From Areca catechu (Eukaryota; Streptophyta; Magnoliopsida; Arecales; Arecaceae): DNA of 64,000 nt. The position numbers and the translations under genes were made by a program. The notes under the pieces are model-generated. The model was not told the DNA's origin and ran no database searches. It was given only the letters and a program-made list of their open reading frames with translations. The DNA is taken from assembly GCA_021397845.1 (NCBI GenBank), contig CM038046.1, positions 60,778,021-60,842,020 of the forward strand. The letters are read 5' to 3'. Each line of letters starts with the position of its first letter. The first letter of the stretch is position 1. Of the stretch, positions 1 through 10,392 are shown one piece after another.

Positions 1-771
1 AGGAGTAAATCTGGATTCCCTAGGAACCCTGAGGAGGTGTGAGATCTCCAACCCCAAAACCCTACCAAAACCCTAGGTTAGCCACTTCAATTCCAAACCC
101 AAGCCGCCATCATCTTCTTCATTCCACCAAGCATCCAACCCTAATCTACCTCATCATCTCACGGCCACTCTCTCCAAGTAGAGGGCCGACCACCAGCATC
201 CAGGTCCAGTTCGGCTACTTCAAAGACAGAGCAAATCTCAGAGGAGTCAGATCAGCATCCAGGAGAATCAGAATTTCAGCAACATCAGCTTTAGTTAAAG
301 TTCTCATCTGGTAAATCCTTCCTTGAGTATCTGGTTCCATAACTTGTTCTTCTTCTTTCCAGATATGAGTTCAGAAGAAGACAACTCTGCCAAAGGGCCA
401 GTATTGGAGGATCCATTACGAAGATATCTGAATCCGGGGATCCAACATCTGCTCAAGAGAGTCCTTCCACTAAACTCTATGAAGATCACTGCCTGGTCTG
501 TAACCTTCTCTTCTCTTTACTTCTGTCATGTTGAAAGTTCAGAGCGAAACCCTAGGTCTGGGAGTTTATCACCCCCCAGCGATCCTTTACTTCTGAACTA
601 CTTTGATAATCTAGTTTCTTTAAACAGTGCTTTCAATTATTACCATAGTTTCTTTCAATTTAGTTTAACTTTCCTTTGAGTCAAAGCCGACTTCTGAAAA
701 ATATATAAAAAAAAAAAAAGAATTAGTCTTAATTTGCTTCCGCATCGCAACATCTCTTTTGTTCTGCATCA
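1..771 (+). mobile_element. LTR X1, 3' part (window-truncated)
   Basis: This is the last part of an LTR that ends in TTCTGCATCA at 771. It is an inverted-orientation relative of the solo LTR at 23788-25464: the stretches around the shared GCGAAACCCTAGGTCTGGGAG motif (542-562 here) align in reverse complement over most of this segment. The 5' part lies outside the window, so I cannot tell a solo LTR from the end of a full element. Short open frames at 39-679 show no protein similarity and are taken as chance. It abuts a different LTR family at 772, which suggests X1 inserted into G0. Confidence 0.7.
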
Positions 772-1460
772 CGACCCAAGGCTTCTTACCGGACCATAAC
801 ATCCAAAGGTCAAAACTTTGGATGACGTCTTCGACCTTAATCGAAGACCAGGTTTCTCATCGACTTCCAAGGACACGCTCTTCGGTTCCCGTCGTGAACA
901 CGATCTCCAGTCCGGGGACAAACACCAAGTCTTCAGCCTACGTAGAGGACTAAGTCTCCAACTGAGAATCTCCCTAAACGCGGGAAATCCGAAGATGGGA
1001 CCACAATCTGGCCCACTTAGGCAACTATAACCAATGGTTACAATCGACAATCTCCATGCCACGATCATGGCACGCAACTCCAGCTGCCACGCCTCCGGTT
1101 TGGCTAGAATTGCTCAATGACAATCCACGATCACCAATCATTGAGAGAAATTGACTCTCCATAATCACCGAAAAAAGAGCGGACCGTAGGCCGGAGGCCT
1201 CCTTTTAAATAATGGTAAGAAGAATTGCTCAGGAAGAGGTACACACACCCACACTCATACACTCACGCATACTCTAAGAGCCTTTCCCTCATACTCTCAA
1301 CACTCTTCCTCATTCTGTGGCTGGGATCCGCCACTGACTTAGGCATCAGAGTGTCCCCCGCCGGAACAACTCTGGCAAGGGACCTATTTTGCAGGTGAAC
1401 CAGGGAGCGGTCCTGTGGTGCAGCGCTCTGACCGACCGATTCAGGGACTCCACGCCAACA
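772..1460 (+). mobile_element. Tat-type LTR G0 (3' portion)
   Basis: The right half closely parallels the LTR of Tat-3 (52538-53245). Both contain the same run through a CTGTGGCT box, a GCCACTGACTTAGG box and a GTGTCCCC box, and both end in GCCAACA. A TTTTAAATAA stretch near 1203-1212 lies where Tat-3 has its TATA box. The end at 1460 is followed by ATGCAGCAAATG rather than a primer-binding site, so this is a solo LTR or the 3' LTR of an element lying to the left. Its own left end is interrupted by X1 at 771/772. Confidence 0.75.
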
Positions 1461-2020
1461 ATGCAGCAAATGATGAAGAAGAAACTAGAAGGGTGAATGT
1501 TGGAGCATTTAATATATTGATTTGCTCAATTTATATCTTAATGCTCTATTAGTTTCTTGGGTTTAAACCTCAATATTCCTTTTTATTCCTACCCTGAACC
1601 TAAGCCCCATTACAACCCTGATTAAAGACCATTGGATCTATGTCTGACAGTGATACAAGTGATGGAGATTGGATAAGCAAGCAAGCCTATGGTAGTGATT
1701 TGGTTGAATTGAATTTGAGTGAAATTCATTTTCAATCCTTTAAACACTTGAGTGAATTGAGAGTGACCTATGAGTGTTTATCAAACTTGTTAATTACTTT
1801 TTGAATGAAGGTTTCTTGTTTCCTTCGATTAAATTTGTTAAGTATATTTAATTCATATTGTGTTATGATATTTGAATTCTTGATTATGTAAAAGATTTAT
1901 GGTATATAATATATGTATGGTATTATTGGGAGAATTTAGTGAGTTGTGAATTATCTTAATGTGTTTGTAAATTGTATAGCTATTGCCCGAGGACGTGCAA
2001 AAGTTAAGTATGGGAGAATT
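1461..2020 (+). mobile_element. 3' internal remnant of a gypsy-type element (Y1)
   Basis: This AT-rich non-coding stretch contains the block CCTAAGCCCCATTACAACCC at 1602-1621. Near 1986-2019 it contains a CCCGAGGACGTGCAAAAG block followed by a purine-rich GTATGGGAGAAT. Both blocks are typical of the region just before the 3' LTR in many plant gypsy-type and derived non-autonomous elements; the second acts as the polypurine tract. No open frame of note is present. The left part was cut off by G0. Confidence 0.6.
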
Positions 2021-3873
2021 TGATAAGGAAATAATTATACATTGTATTTCTCCTTATATTTAGTTTATTTGATATATTTATTTCCTCATAGTGATGATTA
2101 ATGCATAATTTATGGTTGAGGATTAATTATCAGAATTGTTCAATTTTGTTCCTCCTTGTAGATTTTTTGAAAATTATAGAGTCAGAATTGGAAGAAATGG
2201 TCTTCAGTGAAATTGTAGAGCACGATTTTTGAGATTCAACGACGTGAACGATGTGCAATTTGGACTTCAATTGAACCAGGAATTGATTTTTGAAGGAATT
2301 AGTAGGTTGTCATGAATTAGCATGCTTTTTAAAGCATGGGATTTAAAGCCATTGGTTCACGAAACGGCAGATTGGTCCATAACCTCCATTGCTGCTGGTC
2401 CACGGAATAGATCTGTGGACCACAGGCCAAACGAAGCCACGAATTCACCGGGATAGCTACCAAAGCCCCTCTTCTCTTTGCCAGGACCCTTTTCGTCGGC
2501 CGGAGAAGCCGTGAAAGGCCGGAAAATTCCATTCCACCGTGTTCCATGGCCATTCATCTTCCTTAATGTGCTCTGCCACTCCTATGGTTTCCTATACGTG
2601 GGCATGGTTTTCTTCCCATTTTCTCCGCCCGTCTCCACCATGCGTCCAGCTCTACACGGGTCATCTTCTCCCTACTGCTGCCAACGAGTCCACCGTCTTA
2701 TCTTCCAGTCATCTTCCCATCTGGAGCTTTGATGTCCGAAGGAGCAGAGGAACGAGAGAAGCGGATCTACATGGATAACCCCATCAGGACTCTGCATGGA
2801 CAACATCGAAGGAACGAGGGATAACACCGAATGCCATGGTTGTGTTGGTTACGTGAACGGAGATAAAACACCGAGAGAAGACTAACGCTGGTTTCCAGCG
2901 GGTCACTGTGTGACTCTCTATGAATAAAGACTCGTAGCCCAACACCGAGGGAGGAGGAGATAGAACAGAGAGAGAATTTTTTGCCGCAGCAGAGAGGGGA
3001 AGCAGAGAGCAGCAGTGAAATTTTTTTTTTAGGAGAGAAGTCTTTGCAGCATGAAAAGGGAAGGAAATCAATTAAATTCATGTTATTTTCCTATCCCATG
3101 ACTGAGTAATTTTTTTTGTTTCAATTTAAGGGACAGCTAGCTATGTTAGCATGATTATGAGGTTTGATATTAATTAATATTATTCTTTTGTTGGATATCT
3201 GTGTTCCTAATTTTATTGTTAATTTATTGTGTAGTTTAATTGATTAAGAGGCCTATTAATTGATTATCTACAAGATTTATTGCTAAACTAAGTTCGTAAT
3301 CCGTAATTATTATGCAATTTGGTAAAAGTAGTACTTAGACAAAATGATTATGATCCCAGTTTTCATCTTTGTCTAAAAAGGAACATAAAATGAATTAAAC
3401 AAATTATGCTTGTCTAATTGTTGTTCATCCTTAGCTTCATCTTAGTATGTAATGCTATCAAGAATACATGAGGATTGCTTAATACCAATTGGTTCATTGG
3501 TAAGAATTAATTTAGGTGCTTGACTTGAATTAATGAATGTAGGGATGATTAGATTTATCTAGCTCCTAGGTAAGTCATTGGCTAAGTATTTAGAGAGAAT
3601 AATATATTTTTATACCAATGATCAATCGCTAATTAGCGCAAAACCCCTTGAATCGAACTCAAATTGAAATTGAAACAAATCTAAATTTAATTAAAGTTTT
3701 TCCTTATTTGCATTGTTAGTTATTGTTTTCATAATTATTTAGACCCCCCCATTTAGTTATATAATTTGATTATCACATTCAGTCTCTAGGGTTCGACCTG
3801 GACTCACTAATATTACAAGAAATATTATAAGAATTAGTGAACGGTAATTAATTTTGGTGAATTCGACAAGCAT
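2021..3873 (+). mobile_element. LTR Y1 (about 1.85 kb)
   Basis: It starts TGATAAGGAAAT directly after the degenerate polypurine tract. It ends near 3872-3875 in AAGCATCA, after the GGGTTCGACCTGGACTCAC block (3789-3807) that is typical just inside this kind of LTR end. A GC-rich core at about 2350-3060 lies between AT-rich arms; the same plan is seen in the inverted Y2 LTR at 28272-29956. Protein-like frames inside the core (for example on the minus strand at 2767-3081) match nothing I know. The right boundary abuts the broken pol of Tat-1, so Y1 inserted into Tat-1 or replaced its 5' part. Confidence 0.6.
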
Positions 3874-5560
3874 CAACGGTCATGATGACCTTCACCATCG
3901 TCCGACTCCAATCACCGTAAAATGCTATCTTGGCCATCCAGGGCTCAACCAACATGACGTAGTCATCCCCACCAAAAGATTGCTGGTGCAGTTCCCCACC
4001 ATTTTTGGGGTGGGAGAGATGAGGGGGGCAGTTCAGCCCATCCCGCTTTGCTTGTAGGCTGTCCTAGGAGCTCAGAGTGCCGAGCACGATGCCGACGTCG
4101 ATGACCTCGACCTAAGGGCACAGGATCCTAGGGGTGGTCCCGTCGAGCGCCTGCTGACGTACCCCCTTGGCTCGAACCCATAGAAAATGGTGTAGATAGG
4201 AGCCCAACTCCTGGAAGAGAGCAGGCTCGCTTGTTGAGTTTCCTTAGGGCGAACGTAGATGTTTTCGCCTGGTCCATCACAGATATGCCAGGTATTCTTT
4301 CGGACATCATCACCCACCAGTTGAAGATCGATCTGAAGTGCCATCCAGTTCGACAGAAGAAGAGGAGTTTTGCTGCAGAAAGGCAGAAGGCGATCAATGA
4401 TGAGGTGGAGAAGCTCCTCATTGCCAGCTTCGTACGAGAGGTGTAGTACACTAGCTGGCTCGCCAACGTGGTGATGGTCAAGAAGAACAATGGGAAGTGG
4501 AGGATCTGTGTGGACTACACCGACGCCAACTGAGCTTGCCCGAAAGATAGCTTTCCCCTTGCGAAGATCGACCAGCTCGTGGACGCCACTTTGGGACACC
4601 GCTTTCTCTCCTTCATGGATACCTTCTTCGGGTACAATCAAATTCGGATGCATCCAGAAGATGAGGAGCACACCGTCTTCATCACGGATCGTGGGATATA
4701 TTGTTACAAGATAATGCCCTTCGGTCTGAAGAACGCCGGCACCACGTACCAGCGGTTGGTCAACGAGGTCTTCCAAGATCAAATTGGCCACAACATGCAG
4801 GTATACGTGGATGACATGCTCGTGATGAGCAAGCTGACCTCGGACCATGTCGACGACCTGATGGAGACCTTCCGCAACCTTCACCTCAAGAAAATGAAAT
4901 TGAACCCGGCGAAGTGTGCTTTTGATGCGGCGACGGTAAAGTTTCTTGGCTTCATGGTGATCCATAGAGAGATAAAAGCCAACCCAGAGAAGGTTCGGGC
5001 GATCCTTGACATGGAGTAGCCCACCTCGAAGAAGCAAGTCTAGCGGCTCACCGACCGAATAGTAGCCCTGAGCCGATTCATTTCACGATCTGTTGATCAT
5101 TGCCATCCCTTCTTCAAGGCACTGAGGAAGATGCACGACTTCTCTTGGATGAAGGAGTGCCAAGAGGCATTCGAGGAGCTGAAGAAAATCCTGGCGTCAC
5201 CACCACTACTCTCCCGACAAGAGGAGGGAGAAGAGCTCCTCCTATATATGGCGATCACTTCGGAGGCCATCAGCTCGGTCCTAGTCCAGATGGACTATAA
5301 AGGGATCCAGAGACCTGTATACTATACAAGCAAGCTTCTCCACGATGCGGAGCTCAAGTACTCTTGATTCGAGAAACTGATTTTTGCACTAATTGTGTCC
5401 GCCCAGCATCTCAAGCCTTATTTCCAAGCACACCCAATCATGGTCCTGATGGATCAATCGCTGAAGGCCATGCTCAGCTGACCTGACACGTCTGGATGCC
5501 TAGTGAAGTGGGCGCTGAAGCTCAGCGAGTTCGACATTACCTATCGACCGAGGTCGGCCA
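3874..5560 (+). pseudogene. Tat-1 pol: protease end and reverse transcriptase (degenerate)
   Basis: The first part (3874-4060) matches the end of the Tat protease region, including a GHPGLNQHDVVI stretch. A frameshift precedes the reverse transcriptase, which then stays in one frame from about 4230. Visible motifs are RPVRQKKRSF-like entry, WRICVDY, FSGYNQIR (here FFGYNQIR), MPFGLKNAG and the catalytic YVDD (QVYVDDMLV at about 4800-4826), then the thumb and connection. In-frame stops occur at about 4444, 4531, 5017, 5041 and 5365. Comparison with Tat-2 shows that they replace Gln or Arg codons by C-to-T change. It could not yield enzyme. The minus-strand frame at 4072-5037 is a shadow. Confidence 0.9.
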
Positions 5561-7377
5561 GGAAGGTGCAGGTACTGACTGACTTCTTAGTTGAGTGTGT
5601 AGGCCTAGGCAAGGGGCCGGAAGAGAGCTCCTAGAATCAATAGCTAGGACCTAAATCGGAGGAGGACATCTGGGACCTGCATGTGGACAGAACCTCTAAC
5701 TCCAGTGGAAGTGAAGCTGGGCTCATCCTCACCAACAGCGAGGGAGTTGTCGCTGAGTGTGCACACCATCTCCAGTTCACCACCACCAATAATCAGGTGG
5801 AGTATGAAGCGCTCCTCGCGGGACTGAGAGTCTCCCACGAACTAGGCATGACCAGCCTGAGGGTCTTCACAGATTTACAGCTAGTGACTGGGCAGGTCTC
5901 AGGCGAGTACGAGGTGCGGGACCCTCAAATATTGAAGTATCTGGAGTTGGTGTGGGCCAGCGTAGCGGGCTTTAAGCATTTCAACATCTCCCACATCCCG
6001 CGTAGTGAAAACACTCTCACTGATGCCCTCTCCAGGCTAGCAACCTTGCCGGACTCATCATTGGGCCGCGATTACATCGAGCATCTTCAAGCCCCGAGCT
6101 ATAAGACCCATAGAGAGATCCAGCAGGTCATCCCGAAGCCCAGCTGGATGGACAAGTATATCAAGTACATCACTGACAGTACCTTGCCCAAAGATCAGAG
6201 AGAAGCTGGCCTCATCAAAAAGAAGGCTGTGCGCTTTGTGCTGATGGATGGACTGCTCTACTGGAGGTCCTACTCCTATCCAATTCTCAGGTGTTTGAGG
6301 CCCATAGAGGCCGCACTCGCGCTCTAGGAGATCCAAGACGGCCTCTACGGGAACCATGTGGGGGGAAGGACTCTAGCATACAAGGCCCTCCATCAAGGAT
6401 ATTTCTAGGAAACAATGAGGGAGGACGCATCCAACTTTGTCAAGAGGTGTGATTGCTGTCAACGTCACACCATCGTGCAACGCCAGTCAGCTACGCCGCT
6501 CTCCCAACTCTCCACCCCCTGACCATTTGCCCAGTGGGGCATGGACCTCCTCGGTCACTTTCCTCCCACATTCGGGCAGCGTAAGTTTTTGATAGTCGCT
6601 ATCGACTACTTCATGAAGTGGGTCGAGACCGAGCCGTTAGACCAGATCACGGAGGTGATTGTCAGCAAATTCCTCTGGAAGCCAATCATATGCCGCTTCG
6701 GGCTCCCCCATACCATCATCACCGATAATGGACACTAGTTTGACTATCGAGAGTTTGAGGAGTTATGCAACGACCTCAGCATTCATCACCACTTCACCTT
6801 GGTGGTGCATCCCCAGACCAATGGGGAAGTCGAAGTAACCAACCGGAACATCCTACAAGGGCTCCGGACTAGATTGGATCAGGCCAAAGGAAGATGGGTT
6901 GAGGAACTTTCCAGCATCTTGTGGACGTACCACACAACACCAAGGACGACCACGGATGAAACCCCATTCAACCTCATCTTCGGTGCAAAAGCAGTAATTC
7001 TGGTAGAACTCAGCCTACTAACATTGCACGTGGAACAATACGATGAAGCTGAGAACCCAGCATGGCTACTACTCAACCTAGATCTCCTCGAGGAAACGAG
7101 GGACAAGGCCCAAGTTTGGATGGCGGCCTACCAGTAACGGGTGGCCAGATACTACAACTCCAAGGTGAGATCGAAGGCCTTCCGCCCAGGAGACTTGGTG
7201 CTGCACCGTGCCGAAGCATCCCAACCTCGAGAGTGTGGTAAGCTCTCTCCAAACTTGGAAGGCCCCTACAGGGTGGTCAAAGCATACCCCCATGGCGCCT
7301 ACTATCTTGTCAAGCTCGACGGGGCTCGATTTCCATGGACATGGAATGCCGCGAACTTGAAGATGTATTACCAATGA
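5561..7377 (+). pseudogene. Tat-1 pol: RNase H and integrase (degenerate)
   Basis: RNase H shows LHVDRTSNSSGSEAGLIL (about 5674-5730), EYEALLAGL, FTDLQLV and ADALSRL-like TDALSRL. Integrase has an H2C2 zinc-binding region (GNHVGG, then CDCCQRH at about 6449) and DDE-type core motifs: AIDYF near 6598, ITDNG near 6717 and the glutamate in NGEVEVTN near 6826. It ends YYQ-stop at 7377. No chromodomain is seen, as expected for the Tat lineage. In-frame stops at about 5632, 5641, 6325, 6406, 6520, 6736 and 7135 disrupt it. All are explained by a C-to-T or G-to-A transition from the Tat-2 codon. Confidence 0.9.
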
Positions 7378-7522
7378 TGTAAGGCTTCCTGAACATTAAT
7401 GATGAAATTCCTTCTTTGTGCAATGCTTATTTCTAATTCGTAGGACTAGCATCGCCCGGTCTTATGTCTGGCGAACAAAGGCGAGGTAGAAGCCTCGCGA
7501 GCAGTCTGCAGGAAATGCAAAG

Positions 7523-7790
7523 TCCTGGAGTTCAGTCCAGGAGGCTGCACGGAACCTAGTTCCAGCATGAGGCCCTGGAGTTCAGTCCGAAGGTGGTGCA
7601 GAACTCAGTTCCTCCACGAGATCCCGAATTTCGGTCCGGAAGGTGGCACGGAACCCAGTTCCCCCATGAGATCTCGGAGTTCAGTCCGGGAGGCCGCACG
7701 GAATCGAGTTCTGTCATGAAGCCCGGAGTTCAGTCCGGAAGGTGGCACGGAACCCAGTTCCTCCACAACATCCTGGACTTTGATCCGAAA
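7523..7790 (+). repeat. 50-bp tandem repeat after Tat-1 pol
   Basis: About five units of roughly 50 bp are seen, each with a GGAGTTCAGTCCGGAAGGTG-like start and an ACGGAACCCAGTTC-like middle. The array resumes after TRIM-A at 10284-10392 and after Tat-2 at 23414 to about 23470. The full array therefore held about eight or more copies before it was split twice. The core is shared with the 119-bp repeats of Tat-2. Confidence 0.85.
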
Positions 7791-7993
7791 TGATGGGGGA
7801 CAGAGGTAGGAACATTGGTGAGCCTAGAAGTCACCTAGATTAGGGTACCATTTTTTTTTATTTTTTTATAAGGGGTGGCGAAGGAATAGTGGGGATGGAA
7901 GATAGGGATTTGAATCTCATGGACTTTGGGACTCACCCTAATGAAGCGACCTCTCACCTCTACGGCATTGCACCCTCATCTTGTCCCTTATCA
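7791..7993 (-). repeat. Inverted LTR-end fragment in place of the TRIM-A 5' LTR
   Basis: The first 187 bp (7791-7977) are the reverse complement of the last 187 bp of the 3' LTR (10092-10278). Only about 16 bp (7978-7993, ending CCCTTATCA) remain in direct orientation before the primer-binding site. The usual promoter part of the LTR, including the TATA box found at 9904 in the 3' copy, is therefore missing from the 5' side. Confidence 0.85.
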
Positions 7994-7997
7994 ATTT

Positions 7998-8011
7998 TGG
8001 CATCATAGCCC
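7998..8011 (+). other. Primer-binding site of TRIM-A
   Basis: TGGCATCATAGCCC follows the LTR end by four bases. It resembles the initiator-Met tRNA type site TGGTATCAGAGC with a few changes. TRIM-B has TGGTATCATAGCCC at the same place. Confidence 0.65.
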
Positions 8012-8119
8012 AAAAAAAATTAGGGTACCCCAGATTTCCCTTCTTTCCCACTAGTTCCAATAAGTCCTTCCACTTCCCTGTCGCCGATCCCTTCCCCTCG
8101 TTCCACCCCGATCAATACC

Positions 8120-8510
8120 TTGCATCTGGCCGTGGTGTTCGGCCTGTGGTACTTCCGGAACGTCGTCTTCAACATCTACAATAAGGAGGTCGTCAACATC
8201 TTCCCCTACTCCTGGCTCCTGGCTTCCTTCCAGCTATTCATAGGCTCCCTCTGGATGGCTTCCCTCTGGATGGCTTCCCTCTGGGCCTCCCGCCTCTAGC
8301 CTTTCCCCAGAGTATCCAAGAGATTCTTCCTCACCCTTCTCGGCCACGCCCTCTTCCACACCATTGGCCACATCTCCGCCTGTGTCTCCTTCTCCAAAGT
8401 CGCCGTCTTGTTCACCCATGTCATCAAGACCTCCGAGCCCGTATTCTCCATCATTTTCTCGACCTTCCTTGGACGCTTCTACCCCATCCAAGTATGGCTT
8501 TCTGTCCTCG
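8120..8510 (+). pseudogene. XPT: Captured fragment of a plastid sugar-phosphate/phosphate translocator (closest to XPT)
   Basis: One reading frame of about 130 codons shows plastid phosphate-translocator membrane segments in order: VFGLWYFRNVVFNIYNK, then PYSWLLASFQLFIGSLWM, then GHALFHTIGHISACVSFSK, VAVLFTHVIKTSEPVFSI and YPIQVWLSVL. From memory of the family, the HTIGHISACVSFSK and ASFQLF stretches fit the xylulose-5-phosphate translocator better than the glucose-6-phosphate, triose-phosphate or PEP translocators. These proteins exchange sugar phosphates for phosphate across the plastid inner envelope. It is a fragment: there is no transit peptide and no second half. It has one in-frame TAG (near 8297) and a local duplication of WMASL. 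No intron interrupts it. Confidence 0.78.
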
Positions 8511-8521
8511 CTGCCGGCCAA

Positions 8522-8781
8522 CAGAAGAATGCTGGTGGCATTGTAGTTCTGCCTCACTGCTGTCATTAGGAACACATTGTTGTGCTGTTTGAGAAAAAAA
8601 AGAACATCACTCCATTATCAAATGCCACCGGAGAGTGAGACTCTGGATCCCCTTCTTTCTCAATGAGCTTGGTGAAGAAGCGCTCGGCCTGGAGGGCGGA
8701 GATGTCACCGCGGTAGTCCCGCCGCACGAGGGCCCGACCCTTGATGACGAGGAGGAACGGCGCCGAGATAGTGCCCGCCAT
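8522..8781 (-). pseudogene. AP1M: Captured 5' fragment of clathrin adaptor AP-1 complex subunit mu
   Basis: Read on the minus strand from ATG at 8781, the frame gives MAGTISAPFLLVIKGRALV, then RRDYRGDISALQAERFF and TKLIEKEGDPESHSP, then FDNGV. These are the N-terminal landmarks of plant AP-1 medium chains. A break follows, then NNVFLMTAVRQNYNATSILL in another frame, which is the next part of the same protein. AP-1 mu binds cargo tyrosine signals in clathrin coats at the trans-Golgi network. Between the two parts lies a pyrimidine-rich TTCTTTTTTTTCTCAAACAG, like the 3' end of an intron. It stops after about 80 codons, within about 11 bp of the oppositely oriented translocator fragment. Confidence 0.82.
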
Positions 8782-9667
8782 GAATTAGGGTTGCTGGGAA
8801 TTAGATCTGGATCAATCTCGCTTCTTGGACCCCAGTCGCCATCCCCATGGATCTCTCCTCTATAGACCTCAAACAAATTCTTCTTCTTCATCTCCCTCCA
8901 CTCCGTGAACGCCTCCTCCTCCCGATCTTCACCAGCACTGCTCCTCCCAACCGGAGAGCCACCATGGCCGTCCTCTCCGCCCCATGCTCGCCGTCGTCTT
9001 CCCCTGTGACCGAAGCTCCTCTGATCAATGCCTTACCACCAGATCCATGACGCCAATCTCTGACGGATCTGCTACTCTCCATTTTGTTCGATCCACCATT
9101 GCTCACCACCGATCGGATACACCCATCCTCCAAGCGCGCGGACTCCCAGCCGACAGACTCCGCCTCCACCCGTGATGACTTCTCTCCTCCCTTCCGCCCA
9201 AAGTCGCCCATAGCCAGATCTTCCCGTTTCACCGCCTGCAACCAAACCGAGTCGTTGTCAGCCAGCCCCTCTCCAAATTTGGCATCATCTCTTTCGGGTC
9301 CGGTAGTCCTCTCCACCCCCGTGTCATTGCCAACGAAGCTCGCTAGACTTCCCTCCTCCAAAGTCGTCTCCTGTTCCACCATTCATCGGCCAAAGTGGAA
9401 GAAAGGCAATGCACGAACGTGAACGCAAACCTGACATCCTGAGCCGACTTCTTTGCTACATGCTTTTCAAAGCAAGCCGGATCACTTTGCCTGTTGCCGA
9501 TTTCAAGTCTCCTTTGCCGATTTCAAAGTTACACGATTTTCAGTGCTGCACAATTCTTGGAGCCAAATAGATCTCAGAGCAAAGCTCCTTTGATTGATTG
9601 GATTCGATTTCATCAACATCTCCTGATCCTGACTCGACGGAGTTGAGTTCTCCCCATCTCAGGGGAA
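8782..9667. other. GC-rich TRIM-A internal region of unknown origin
   Basis: The first 90 bp may be the 5' untranslated leader of the captured AP-1 mu gene (AACCCTAATTC just before its ATG on the minus strand). From about 8870 to 9420 the DNA is C- and T-rich, with open frames on both strands (plus 9084-9422, minus 9382-8888), but I recognise no protein. Composition resembles plant first exons or leaders. From 9420 to 9667 it is ordinary AT-richer DNA ending in the purine-rich CTCAGGGGAA. Confidence 0.5.
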
Positions 9668-10278
9668 TGATGGGGACATCTCTAGCACGGATCCCGGAGC
9701 AGGCACGAATCCTGGAGCTGTACTAATCTCGGAGCATATCCAAAATAAATTTAGGATTTATCTTTTATTTGAAATTTGAATTAGGATTTAGTTGGTTTGG
9801 ATTGAGATATGGATAGGCTTATCTTATCCTATCTTATATTTGAATTTGAATTATCTCTATCTTTTTATCATGTATTCAAATTAAAATAAAGGTTGGACAG
9901 GTCTATAAATACCACCCTCAGTCCTTTGTAAAAAAAGAGTTTTGGAGAAAAAAATTGAGGTTTTAGAAGAGTGATTCTTCTTGCCTTCGCCTTTGGGCAT
10001 GGGCGTGAGGCCCTAGTTATCCCCCTTCCCAATCCATTTTCTTTAACCCCTCATGACCTTCGAGATTCAACCTAGTGCTTTCAAGTATCAAGGAGGGTGT
10101 AATGCCTTAGAGGTGAGAGGTCTTTCGTTAGGGTGAGTCCCAAAGTCATGAGATTCAAATCCCTGTCTTCCATCCCCACTATTCCTTCGCCACCCCTTAT
10201 AAAAAAATATTAAAAAAATGGTACCCTAATCTAGGTGACTTCTAGGCTCACCAACGGTCCTGCCTCTATCCCCCATCA
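9668..10278 (+). repeat. 3' LTR of TRIM-A
   Basis: 611 bp, TGATGGGGAC to CCCCATCA. It carries a TATA box, CTATAAATACC, at about 9903-9913 and is clearly homologous to the TRIM-B LTRs at 36127 and 38137. Confidence 0.9.
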
Positions 10279-10392
10279 TGGAAGGTGGCACGGAACCCAG
10301 TTCTTCCATGAGATCCTAGAGTTCAGTCTGGAAGGTCACACAGAACCCAATTCCAGCACGTGGCCTCGGAGTTCAGTCCGAAGGATGGCTCG

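Larger units (their letters stand above)
7791..10278 (+). mobile_element. TRIM-A: small non-autonomous LTR element with captured host gene fragments
   Basis: It lies between TGATGGGG at 7791 and CCCCATCA at 10278, inside the 50-bp repeats of Tat-1. Its 3' LTR (9668-10278) matches both LTRs of TRIM-B. It has a primer-binding site at 7998 and the polypurine-like CTCAGGGGAA at 9658-9667. It has no gag or pol. The internal region instead holds two recognisable host gene pieces (8120-8510 and 8522-8781) and GC-rich unknown DNA. The 5' LTR is rearranged. Flanks CGAAA (7786-7790) and TGGAA (10279-10283) could be a decayed CGGAA duplication, each differing by one transition. Confidence 0.85.

Noticed and set aside
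1461..1465. ATGCA after G0 equals ATGCA before Tat-3 (52533-52537)
   Set aside because: The two belong to different elements 51 kb apart, and each has its partner outside the window. A shared 5-mer is expected by chance.
4072..5037. 321-aa open frame on the minus strand
   Set aside because: It is an antisense shadow of the Tat-1 reverse transcriptase, with no recognisable domain; the + strand has the full RT motif series.
8888..9382. 164-aa minus-strand frame in TRIM-A
   Set aside because: No recognised motif. It may be part of captured DNA, but coding on this strand is not supported.
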